A stretch of 23,449 bases of DNA, taken from positions 1 to 23,449 of the forward strand of contig URGO01000029.1 of the NCBI GenBank assembly GCA_900547435.1. The letters are read 5' to 3'. Position 1 is the stretch's first letter, and each line of letters starts with the position of its first letter. This document shows positions 1 through 6,720 of the stretch, piece by piece. This DNA comes from an uncultured Parabacteroides sp. (GTDB lineage Bacteria > Bacteroidota > Bacteroidia > Bacteroidales > Tannerellaceae). Made by a program: the position numbers and the translations under genes. Under the pieces are notes generated by a model, which worked only from the letters and a program-made list of their open reading frames with translations, had not been told where the DNA came from and searched no databases.

Positions 1-242
1 AATCCTAATGTGTACACAAATATAATTAATCCGAAATTTTGGGCGAATGTCAGCATGTCTTTATTGACTACAATTCCAAAATGACTGACAATTATACCTG
101 TAAAGAATACAAACGTAATGCCTAATGATATTCCGCAAATCTTCAATTTCCCTAAATATACTCCTATGGCACATACGATGCAGATTACGGCAACCGCCTG
201 TACCATTGTAGGTTGGAGGAATGTTTCTTGTAACCAATTCAT
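1..242 (-). CDS. AspT/YidE-type putative transporter, N-terminal part (runs off the window)
   Basis: Reading the minus strand from an ATG at 242 gives 80 codons open to the window edge. The peptide starts MNWLQETFLQPTMVQAVAVI and continues as hydrophobic helices with short charged turns; KLKICGISLGITFVFF near residue 33 and IVSHFGIVVNK near residue 51 resemble the first membrane helices of the AspT/YidE/YbjL transporter family (aspartate:alanine exchanger-like proteins, usually 500-560 residues with two membrane halves flanking TrkA-C domains). Only the first two or three membrane segments are visible, so the TrkA-C domains and substrate cannot be judged. It begins 37 bp after the AlkD-like gene on the same strand and is probably cotranscribed with it and with dipeptidyl peptidase III. 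The family is known for the general fold; the substrate here is unknown. Confidence 0.72.
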   Translation of the reverse strand, partial: MNWLQETFLQPTMVQAVAVICIVCAIGVYLGKLKICGISLGITFVFFTGIIVSHFGIVVNKDMLTFAQNFGLIIFVYTLG

Positions 243-279
243 ACCATCAATCCATTGAGGGCACAAACTTACATAAACC

Positions 280-972
280 TTATGGATTTTCAGGTATATT
301 GAGAGGGAAAAATTCAGCAAACTCAAACTTCAATTCCTCATAAAATTCCTGTTGTTCATCCGTAGGAGATTCGGGATGGACGATTTCTAATGCTTCTTGC
401 GCATTTTCCGGAGACAAACGTCCGAAGAAACGCAGGGCTTGAACCGCAGCTCGCTTTTCGTTCCAAGAAATTTCTCGCTCATCTTCCGGTTGCAAAGTGC
501 AGAGACTTTCGCTCAAGAAAACTTCTTGAAAAGCCGGTTTCACCTCTTTTCCTCGTTTGAATAATTGTGCGAAAAGCAGGAATCCTACCGGGCGTGAGAA
601 GGCGGTTTTCGTATCCGAAAGCAAAGATGCCGCCAAAGCATCTGCTTCTTGTACAAACGGTAACAGGTTGTTGGCGATTTGCTCTGCAATTTCCGGATAG
701 GGAATCTCAGCTACCCAGCGTCGTGCCTCCTCGTGGGTCATCTCCTCTGGCGGGAAAAGCAGAGTGGCCAATATTTTCATTTCGCGTACATCTTCTTGCC
801 AGAGGGCACGTGCCAAATCGGCATCCGGTGTATGTGAGGCGGCGATTTGTTTTATCTCCGGCCAAGGTACACCGAATATCAATTTATAATTCATCCCTTT
901 CTGGCGCATACTATTGGCTATGACACCATTCATGGCCAAGCGTAATTGTTTGCGGATAGGTTGTAAATCCAT
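280..972 (-). CDS. AlkD-like DNA alkylation repair family protein (HEAT repeats)
   Basis: The 230-residue protein matches the DNA alkylation repair (AlkC/AlkD) family in length and layout. Residues 13-45 contain the family's N-terminal pattern around MRQKGMNYKLIFGVPWPEIK, and residues 57-71 (LWQEDVREMKILATL) match the next helix with its conserved Trp, Arg-Glu and Ala. Helical repeats follow to about residue 200, then an acidic tail. Family members such as Bacillus cereus AlkD remove bulky or cationic alkylpurines from DNA using a curved HEAT-repeat surface. The segment where AlkD has its Trp and catalytic Asp reads RWVAEIPYPEIAEQI (86-100) here, so the usual W-D-x-x-D pattern is not evident and activity is uncertain; an Arg is kept at 127. 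The gene lies 23 bp downstream of dipeptidyl peptidase III in the same direction, which suggests one transcript. Confidence 0.75.
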   Translation of the reverse strand: MDLQPIRKQLRLAMNGVIANSMRQKGMNYKLIFGVPWPEIKQIAASHTPDADLARALWQEDVREMKILATLLFPPEEMTHEEARRWVAEIPYPEIAEQIANNLLPFVQEADALAASLLSDTKTAFSRPVGFLLFAQLFKRGKEVKPAFQEVFLSESLCTLQPEDEREISWNEKRAAVQALRFFGRLSPENAQEALEIVHPESPTDEQQEFYEELKFEFAEFFPLNIPENP

Positions 973-995
973 GATTGTTGCGACTTTTAACTACT

Positions 996-2957
996 CTAAC
1001 TTCTTAAAAATGAATAATTCTCACTATACCGGAGCATTTGCTCTACATAGTTTTCTGTATAGTCTAATGTAATATCACTTATGGCATCGTTTTCGTCTTT
1101 TACTACGTGCATGACGGGGTTCACAAATCCCTTATATGGAGAAAGATGCAGTTGTTCATAGCGTTCGCGCACTTCGCGATGCAAAGCGGGATCAATCTTT
1201 ACGCCATAATTCTCAACCAATGCACGGCCTGCCTCATAATCTCCTTCGCTTTTGATGCGTTGTACTTCCGCTAAAAGTTTTCCGAACAACGCACGGAGCT
1301 TCTCATAGTCGTTTACTACGACAAAAGTTTTCCCTTCGCGCAACTTCAGTTCTACAACATTCTCTGATTTCCCTTGCTCGAAAGCCCAGCGGGCGATGAG
1401 TTGGCGGTTTCGCATGTGCGCCTCTTCGACATCTTTTCCGAGTTCGATACGGACGAGTTGTGTCATCAATCCGTTCATCATATATTTATAGTATTCCGCC
1501 TTATATGCTTCTGTATCGGGAACTAAACCAAGTTCTACCAGCTTCGGGTCAGCCAAATAGTAAAGTCCGAATAAATCCGCCCGTGCCTCTTCGAGTGTAG
1601 ACGCATACGCCTTCAATGCATCCGAATCCGTTCCGGGAAGCAATTGCCCCGAACCATGCCCCAGGCATTCGTGTAAGTCCGTGTGTAGCACATCTGTGAT
1701 GAAACCGTACTGGCGAATCCGATTCCGCTCCGTATCGCTCCACACAAATTCTTCGCTAAAACCATTCCCTTGCGATGCCTTGTCGTAGGCTTCCATGATA
1801 TTCTCTATCGTAACCGATTTCGAACCATGGTCGCGCCGAATCCAATCCGCGTTCGGGAGGTTGATGCCAATGGGTGTCGAAGGATAACAATCTCCGCCCA
1901 GCATCGCAACGGTAATAACTTTCGCGCTTACCCCTTTTACCTCCTTTTTCTTGAAACGCGCATCAACGGGCGAATGATCTTCAAACCATTGCGCGTTTTC
2001 ACTAATCGTCTGCGTGCGGCGCGTAGCTTCTTCGTTACGGAAATTTACGGTGGACTCCCAACTGGCCTTTAGTCCCAATGCATCTCCGTATGTTTCGATG
2101 AATCCGTTCACGAAATCTACTTGCGATTCCGTATCTTCCACCCATAGAATGGAATAGGCATCAAATGTCTTGAGGTCGCCCGAACAGTAGTAAGCAATCA
2201 AGGTCTCGATAATCTCTGCCTGTTTGTCGTTTTCGGCAAACGGGACCGCCTTTTCCAATTCCGAAACAATCCATTCGATGGCTTCCGAATAGAGGCCGCC
2301 CACTTTCCATACTTTTTCCTCCAGTCGGCCATCCACTTTTTCCAAACGGCTGTTCAATCCATAGGAAATCGGAGTCGCACTTTGGTCTTCCGCCTTCTTT
2401 TGTCCATAAAACGCCTCAACATCTGCTTGCGTTACTCCTTCACCATAATAATTATTGGCCGAAGCCGTAATCCAATCCCGGTCTCCGCTCTGCACCGTCC
2501 GTTTAGGCAGGATGTTCGGGTCAAAAATAACCGGCTTTAGTTTGGCGAGAAAATCATCTATGCTTTCGCCCTCTTGTAAAGGCACATTGCTGATAGGCAA
2601 CGCCCGAACCTCTTGCTCAAAGAACTGCTCCGAAAAGCCGGGGACGAACTTATCTTCCGCATAATGGTGATGAATGCCATTGGCAAACCAAACCCGCTTC
2701 AGGTAGATTTCGAATGCGCGGTAATCGTCCGATGACGTATCCCCTGAATAATTCCGGTAAATCGCCTCCAAGGTCCGGCGAATCACCAAGTTATATCGAC
2801 AATTCTGGTCATATAAAATATCGCGCCCCATCAATGCCGCCTCCGACAAATGATAGAGCAATTGCTTTTGCCTCAATGATAATTTTTCAAATCCAGGTAC
2901 CTGATAGCGCAAGACTTGGATGTCGGCAAACTGATCAACCACATAATTAAAATCCAT
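996..2957 (-). CDS. Dipeptidyl peptidase III (M49 zinc peptidase)
   Basis: This enzyme removes dipeptides from the N-terminus of short peptides. The zinc site is plain: HECLGH at about residues 429-434 (numbering from the chosen start) and EEARAD at 456-461, corresponding to the HExxGH and EEcRAE/D motifs of family M49. The length, 653 residues, fits bacterial M49 proteins (about 650-700). The reading frame also opens at an ATG at 2993, but the promoter -7 box sits at 2983-2990, so that start could not be in the transcript as drawn; the ATG at 2957 is preceded by GAGGAG at a 6-base spacing and is the best start (ATG at 2963 is the alternative). From this start the protein goes straight into the catalytic fold with no signal peptide or lipobox, so a cytoplasmic enzyme is inferred. 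It is the first gene of a run with the AlkD-like gene and a membrane transporter. Confidence 0.93.
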   Translation of the reverse strand: MDFNYVVDQFADIQVLRYQVPGFEKLSLRQKQLLYHLSEAALMGRDILYDQNCRYNLVIRRTLEAIYRNYSGDTSSDDYRAFEIYLKRVWFANGIHHHYAEDKFVPGFSEQFFEQEVRALPISNVPLQEGESIDDFLAKLKPVIFDPNILPKRTVQSGDRDWITASANNYYGEGVTQADVEAFYGQKKAEDQSATPISYGLNSRLEKVDGRLEEKVWKVGGLYSEAIEWIVSELEKAVPFAENDKQAEIIETLIAYYCSGDLKTFDAYSILWVEDTESQVDFVNGFIETYGDALGLKASWESTVNFRNEEATRRTQTISENAQWFEDHSPVDARFKKKEVKGVSAKVITVAMLGGDCYPSTPIGINLPNADWIRRDHGSKSVTIENIMEAYDKASQGNGFSEEFVWSDTERNRIRQYGFITDVLHTDLHECLGHGSGQLLPGTDSDALKAYASTLEEARADLFGLYYLADPKLVELGLVPDTEAYKAEYYKYMMNGLMTQLVRIELGKDVEEAHMRNRQLIARWAFEQGKSENVVELKLREGKTFVVVNDYEKLRALFGKLLAEVQRIKSEGDYEAGRALVENYGVKIDPALHREVRERYEQLHLSPYKGFVNPVMHVVKDENDAISDITLDYTENYVEQMLRYSENYSFLRS

Positions 2958-2982
2958 ATTCATCTCCTCAAAAAAGTGAAGA

Positions 2983-3014
2983 CAAATGTACATAATATTT
3001 GAAGAGTATGCAAT
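2983..3014 (-). promoter_or_regulatory. Promoter for the dipeptidyl peptidase III operon
   Basis: On the minus strand TACATTTG (2990 to 2983) is an exact match to the Bacteroidetes -7 consensus TAnnTTTG. ATTG (3014 to 3011), three of four matches to the -33 TTTG box, lies 20 bases upstream. Transcription would start near 2976, giving a leader of about 20 bases that contains GAGGAG before the ATG at 2957. The position also rules out the longer reading frame starting at 2993. Confidence 0.7.
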
Positions 3015-3070
3015 AATTTATTCCTTTGTATGCTTCCGGAAAATTCATGCCGTGCTTTGTCGGAAAAGCA

Positions 3071-3125
3071 TACTATCTTTTAAGTCAAAGATGCCTATCT
3101 TTTCTTCCGTTTATGCCTATGTTTT
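3071..3125. repeat. Three short direct repeats at exact 22-bp period
   Basis: On the plus strand ctatctttt occurs at 3073-3081 and 3095-3103, and ctatgtttt at 3117-3125; the second and third copies extend leftwards to atgcctat. The period is 22 bp, about two helical turns. The array lies between the end of the ABC permease gene and the dipeptidyl peptidase III promoter, with its nearest copy about 60 bp upstream of the -33 box. It could be a regulator-binding array, but the copies are short and in AT-rich DNA, so chance similarity remains possible. Confidence 0.4.
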
Positions 3126-3134
3126 TTTGAAGAG

Positions 3135-3908
3135 CTAAGAGGCTTTAAATCTTTGCTTTTCGAAATAACCAAACCAATAAAGTATGGATATAAAGGTCAA
3201 TAGTGTAACCAATAGGATATAGAAGATGTGTTCATGAACAATGGTTAAGCATTTTACAAATGGCATATTTAAAATTTGAGTTTCCACATAGAAATAATGG
3301 GTTAGTATGGAACTCCAGGCGGAAGGAAAGTAAAACCACAGACCGTTTCCTAATGGAGTCATTAATAATGCGTTTAATAATACACTTATTATGCTAATAG
3401 CTAATAAGTAGTTTCTTTTAAATTGGAAATAAATAAAAAAAGAATAACAAATCGTCATCAGTTGAGTTATTAATAAGATATATAATATTGACAAAAGGAA
3501 AATCCATTCTATACATTTTATATTATATATGAGGTGTAAGAATAGAATTAATAATGAAAATATAAATATGGAAGAAATCCAGTATATAAAAATATAAAAA
3601 CTTATTTTGATAGATAATTGTCTCCGTCTTCCTAAATAGGCAGATAGGAGTTCATGAAAATTTCCGCATTTTTTCTCGATATCCAAAAATTTACAGACGC
3701 TTAAACCTATGGTGAATGGGGATATTAAAGTAAAAACCAATATGCACCCTTTGAAAACTTCCTGATAGCCTTGTTTGAAGACAGAAATGCAGAAGTAAGA
3801 ATATATAATGAGTATTAATAATGGGAAACCAATCAATATCAAATAAAATCCAGACCTTTTTATTTTCAAAAGCTCTGCAATGAACAAACGTACAAATAAA
3901 GGTTTCAT
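3135..3908 (-). CDS. ABC-2 type permease, lantibiotic-immunity-like (LanG/LanE position)
   Basis: The 257-residue protein is very hydrophobic, with about six membrane segments: roughly 18-40, 50-70 (less certain), 100-125, 135-160, 170-185 and 225-245. It begins MKPLFVRLFIAELLKIKRSG, the pattern of ABC-2 permeases in which a short amphipathic N-terminal stretch with E-x-x-K-x-x-R precedes the first helix. It is the third gene of a three-gene transporter: its ATG overlaps the stop of the preceding permease by 4 bp (ATGA), so translational coupling is likely. It would form the channel together with the neighbouring permease and be powered by the ATPase at 4639-5340. Family knowledge places such pairs in export of membrane-active peptides; the substrate is not visible. 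Codons are markedly AT-rich compared with the genes on either side. Confidence 0.72.
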   Translation of the reverse strand: MKPLFVRLFIAELLKIKRSGFYLILIGFPLLILIIYSYFCISVFKQGYQEVFKGCILVFTLISPFTIGLSVCKFLDIEKKCGNFHELLSAYLGRRRQLSIKISFYIFIYWISSIFIFSLLILFLHLIYNIKCIEWIFLLSILYILLITQLMTICYSFFIYFQFKRNYLLAISIISVLLNALLMTPLGNGLWFYFPSAWSSILTHYFYVETQILNMPFVKCLTIVHEHIFYILLVTLLTFISILYWFGYFEKQRFKAS

Positions 3909-4642
3909 ATAGTTTCCTTATTTTTATACCATAGTGCTGTTATTCGATTTAAAGCGAACCATGCCATTATGGAAAAGATTGCATTGAATAAAATAATTAG
4001 GGTTGTTTCAGAACTTGGCATTAGCTTACTTGCATAAATACCATCAGGATTGATTCCTAATAGAACTTGCCCAATTTTGTATATGAAGGAAAATGGATAT
4101 ATAAACCAATAGGCTGAATTAGCAATTCCAATTCCTACGATTGTATTTAGTGTAATGGAAATGAGTACTGTTGTTAACATTCCTATTTGATAGGACAGAT
4201 AAAGATAAATAGGGATTTGCCATAAAAAAGAAAAAAATATCATAAGTGTGGCTATAAATCCATTCCAATAGGGAATAGTTTCGAAGCTGTCTTTTAATAA
4301 AAGATGGAATAGCAAAAATCCGCAATAAAGAATAATACATGATTCACTTAAATATTTACAACCTATCAATAATTTGGCTTTCCAGACTTTTTGTATATCT
4401 ATGGGAAAAGATTTTACGGTTATGTCTTTTTGTTTCCCATCAATACTGTATAATTGTGAGCAGAAGAAAGGAAGTATAATCGGTAGAATGAGTGTATACC
4501 ACCAATTAAAAAGGTGAATATAGATATATTCATTACTTAAAAGAAAAACGAAGCATAAGGAGACGAAAGACAAAAGCGAAGATGATTTTCTAACAAATAA
4601 ATGTTTGGTTTTCAAATCTTCGGCTTGGTAGTAATTTTTCAT
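3905..4642 (-). CDS. ABC-2 type permease, lantibiotic-immunity-like (second permease)
   Basis: This 245-residue membrane protein has about six hydrophobic segments (near 25-42, 48-65, 95-115, 135-155, 160-185 and 215-232) and no soluble domain. It shares length, topology and the ABC-2 layout with the permease encoded immediately downstream but little obvious sequence, as LanE and LanG do. Both of its ends overlap neighbours by 4 bp (ATGA at 4639-4642 with the ATPase gene and at 3905-3908 with the next permease), so the three genes form one translationally coupled unit. The heterodimeric permease arrangement together with an E-loop ATPase is the basis for the LanFEG-like assignment. Substrate unknown. 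Confidence 0.7.
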   Translation of the reverse strand: MKNYYQAEDLKTKHLFVRKSSSLLSFVSLCFVFLLSNEYIYIHLFNWWYTLILPIILPFFCSQLYSIDGKQKDITVKSFPIDIQKVWKAKLLIGCKYLSESCIILYCGFLLFHLLLKDSFETIPYWNGFIATLMIFFSFLWQIPIYLYLSYQIGMLTTVLISITLNTIVGIGIANSAYWFIYPFSFIYKIGQVLLGINPDGIYASKLMPSSETTLIILFNAIFSIMAWFALNRITALWYKNKETI

Positions 4643-5340
4643 AAGGTAGAATTAAAAACGTTTATAAATAAGTTCTCTAAATTGTTTCCGGTGTTAAATT
4701 TCCCTTGATATTTCAATTCACCTCCAGCCATTATTCCTACATAATCTATCAAGTCTTCCATTTCCTTTAATAAATGACTAGATATTAAGATAGATACTCC
4801 TTGTCTTGATAAATTATGAATTAAGTTGCGGAATAGCTTTATGCCTAAAGGGTCTAATCCATTGGTCGGTTCATCTAAAATTAGAAATTCAGGCTTGTTG
4901 ATTAAGGTTTTTGCTATGCCTAAACGTTGTTTCATTCCAAGGGAAAATTCAAAAACTCTTTTATTCATGGTGTTTGTTAAGTCAACAAGATCTAATGTTT
5001 CCTTTATACGTTCATCCTTTAAACCGAGTTGGAGGGTATAAATTCTTAAATTTTCCTCAGCAGTCAAATTTTCGTATAAAGCGGGTGCTTCTATTAAAGA
5101 ACCGATAAAGTTTAAATGATTGTAAGATAATTCTTCCCCTTTAAAGAATATATTACCAGCTGTAGGTCTGAGCATTTTTGATATTAGTTTAAGAAATGTT
5201 GATTTTCCGGCTCCATTTGGGCCAAGCAAACCACATATACTACCGTTGGGAATAGAGAATGATATATCTTTTAAGATTAGGTCTTTACCAATCTTTTTCG
5301 TTAAATTCCTTGTTTCCAGTATAACGCCATTTTGTTTCAT
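4639..5340 (-). CDS. ABC transporter ATP-binding protein, LanF-like (E-loop subfamily)
   Basis: The 233-residue protein has every element of an ABC ATPase: Walker A GPNGAGKST (40-48), signature SLGMKQR (133-139), Walker B FLILDE (152-157), D-loop GLD (161-163) and switch His189 in ISSHL. Where most ABC ATPases have the Q-loop Gln, this one has Glu84 in GSLIEAPALYENLTAEENL. Glu at that position (the E-loop) followed by P-x-x-Y-x-x-L-T-A-x-E-N-L is the known mark of lantibiotic-immunity ATPases such as NukF and NisF. It is the first gene of the unit and overlaps the downstream permease gene by 4 bp. No LanB/C/M/T modification or export enzyme, precursor peptide or histidine kinase/regulator pair is encoded nearby, so the system looks like an orphan defence or self-protection exporter. 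The gene is AT-rich. Confidence 0.88.
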   Translation of the reverse strand: MKQNGVILETRNLTKKIGKDLILKDISFSIPNGSICGLLGPNGAGKSTFLKLISKMLRPTAGNIFFKGEELSYNHLNFIGSLIEAPALYENLTAEENLRIYTLQLGLKDERIKETLDLVDLTNTMNKRVFEFSLGMKQRLGIAKTLINKPEFLILDEPTNGLDPLGIKLFRNLIHNLSRQGVSILISSHLLKEMEDLIDYVGIMAGGELKYQGKFNTGNNLENLFINVFNSTL

Positions 5341-5341
5341 T

Positions 5342-5374
5342 GTATTCTTTTATATAGAGTATTCTTTAAAAGAA
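5342..5374. promoter_or_regulatory. Direct repeat and palindrome in front of the ABC transporter operon
   Basis: The 9-bp sequence gtattcttt occurs at 5342-5350 and again at 5359-5367, a 17-bp period. The second copy overlaps a palindrome, TTCTTT-A-AAAGAA, at 5362-5374. The first copy ends two bases upstream of the ATPase start codon at 5340, in the position of the ribosome binding site. No TAnnTTTG element is evident upstream, so the operon may depend on an activator or use an alternative sigma factor. A regulatory role is inferred only from position and repetition. Confidence 0.35.
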
Positions 5375-5448
5375 CGAAGCATGTGTGTAAGTTAGTATGT
5401 GGAAAAATGAGAAGTATTAAAAATTATCATCATTCATAGCATTCATAG

Positions 5449-5483
5449 CACCACTCTTGCCAACTATCCTGGCAAGAGTGGTG
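5449..5483. terminator. Perfect 14-bp hairpin between the ABC operon and the esterase gene
   Basis: CACCACTCTTGCCA (5449-5462) and TGGCAAGAGTGGTG (5470-5483) form a perfect stem with a 7-base loop. It stands 13 bases beyond the esterase stop codon, where a terminator for that minus-strand gene is expected. The nearest T-rich tract (CTTTTTATTT) lies on the plus-strand side; on the minus-strand side the hairpin is followed by CTATGAATG twice (the tandem cattcatag at 5431-5448) rather than by a U run. It may act as a weak terminator or as a 3'-end stabilising structure. Confidence 0.6.
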
Positions 5484-5496
5484 GATGAATCTCTTT

Positions 5497-6693
5497 TTAT
5501 TTGAATAACATCGGTACAAATTCAGAGAGGTAGATACGCCAATTGCGCCAAATATGCCCTCCTTCGCTTTCCCGATAGATGTAAGGATAATGATTTTTAT
5601 CTAATAAAGCACGATATTCTTCGTTGGCTTTGTACAAGAAATCGGTTTTGCCGATAGCTATCCAATATAATTGGGGTGCTTTAGAGAATTGTTTGGCCAA
5701 TTTGCCTTCCAAATCCGCATAAATAGGAGAGGTGGCTTCTTTACCCGGAAGGATAGCGGCCGAGAACAGACCTACATAATCAAATTTGTCCGGATATTCT
5801 TTGGATATGTGCAAAGAGTGATATCCGCCCATAGACAGACCTGCAATGGCACGTGCAGACTTTTTCTTGTCTACACGATAATTGCTTTCAACAAATTTCA
5901 TGATATCCGGGAAAGAGGATTCCATGCTTCCCTCCATGGTGCGGGGCAGGTCGGTATGTGGCTTGTATAGACCTAAGCTGGATTCGCCCGGTGCAGCTTC
6001 CTGGTCTACATTTCCGTTCGGTATGACTACGATCATAGGTTTGGCTTTTCCTTCGGCTATCAGGTTATCCATAATCTGCACCGTGCGGCCTAACGTAATC
6101 CATGCCTCTTCATCTCCGCCCATTCCGTGCAACAAGTAAAGTACCGGATAACGCTTTCCGCTGGTTTCATAACCGGCCGGAGTGTAGATAGTAATACGCC
6201 GGTCATATCCTAATGTCGGACTATTATACCAGCGTTGAGTCAACGATCCGTGGGGGACTTTATTCACGCTATATAAATCTCCACATCCCCCCTTGATGAT
6301 AAATATATTAAAAAGGGAAGCCACATCTCGACTTACATATACGTTGTTCGGATCAATTACATTCGTCAATCCGTCCACGGTAAAAGTATAATTATACAAT
6401 TCGGAAGGTAAAGGTTCCGGTGTTGTATATTCCCAAACTCCCCCCTTTCCTTCTTTCAGGTCAGCAACACCCGGAACATCCATTTTCCCATACTGCGTTT
6501 CTATTTTCTGAGGAGGCAGGAAATCGCCGGTTACCTGCACCTTTACGGCTTTAGGCGCAAAGAAACGGAATGTAACGGTATTATCCGGATGAATTTCCGG
6601 AGAAACAATTTTTTGCCCGCCCCATAGAGATTGCTGGGCAAATAGGATGGCTGACATCCATACAAATAAAAGAAATAAACTTGTCTTTCTCAT
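5497..6693 (-). CDS. Secreted esterase (esterase D/ferulic acid esterase-like, alpha/beta hydrolase)
   Basis: The 398-residue protein starts with a signal peptide (MRKTSLFLLFVWMSAILFAQ, probable cleavage after the FAQ region). Residues 30-130 form an immunoglobulin-like early-set/CBM48 domain (TVTFRFFAPKAVKVQVTGDF then WEYTTPEPLPSELYNYTFTVDG), and residues 145-398 an alpha/beta hydrolase of the putative esterase family (PF00756). The likely triad is Ser287 in GLSMGG, Asp351 in GKTDFLY and His380 in EGGHIW; HGMGG at 189-193 supplies the oxyanion region. This architecture is common in Bacteroidetes enzymes that remove acyl or feruloyl groups from xylan-type polysaccharides. The exact ester is unknown: no SusC/SusD or glycoside hydrolase gene lies nearby, so a polysaccharide-utilisation role is not supported by context. 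It follows the ATP-grasp-like gene by 27 bp and is probably cotranscribed with it. Confidence 0.88.
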   Translation of the reverse strand: MRKTSLFLLFVWMSAILFAQQSLWGGQKIVSPEIHPDNTVTFRFFAPKAVKVQVTGDFLPPQKIETQYGKMDVPGVADLKEGKGGVWEYTTPEPLPSELYNYTFTVDGLTNVIDPNNVYVSRDVASLFNIFIIKGGCGDLYSVNKVPHGSLTQRWYNSPTLGYDRRITIYTPAGYETSGKRYPVLYLLHGMGGDEEAWITLGRTVQIMDNLIAEGKAKPMIVVIPNGNVDQEAAPGESSLGLYKPHTDLPRTMEGSMESSFPDIMKFVESNYRVDKKKSARAIAGLSMGGYHSLHISKEYPDKFDYVGLFSAAILPGKEATSPIYADLEGKLAKQFSKAPQLYWIAIGKTDFLYKANEEYRALLDKNHYPYIYRESEGGHIWRNWRIYLSEFVPMLFK

Positions 6694-6720
6694 ACGTATA
6701 TCAATTAATAAGTTAAGAAA

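Noticed and set aside
996..2993. Dipeptidyl peptidase III read from the ATG at 2993
   Set aside because: The extension lies across a consensus promoter and lacks family resemblance; the ATG at 2957 has GAGGAG at the right distance.
3135..5340. A complete lantibiotic biosynthesis cluster
   Set aside because: Only the transporter is present. Neighbouring genes are a peptidase and an esterase; I found no precursor peptide, dehydratase, cyclase or dedicated export peptidase. The ATP-grasp-like gene further along is separated by the esterase gene and a hairpin.
5431..5448. Tandem cattcatag as a phase-variable repeat
   Set aside because: Only two copies in a noncoding gap between genes; too little to support variation.
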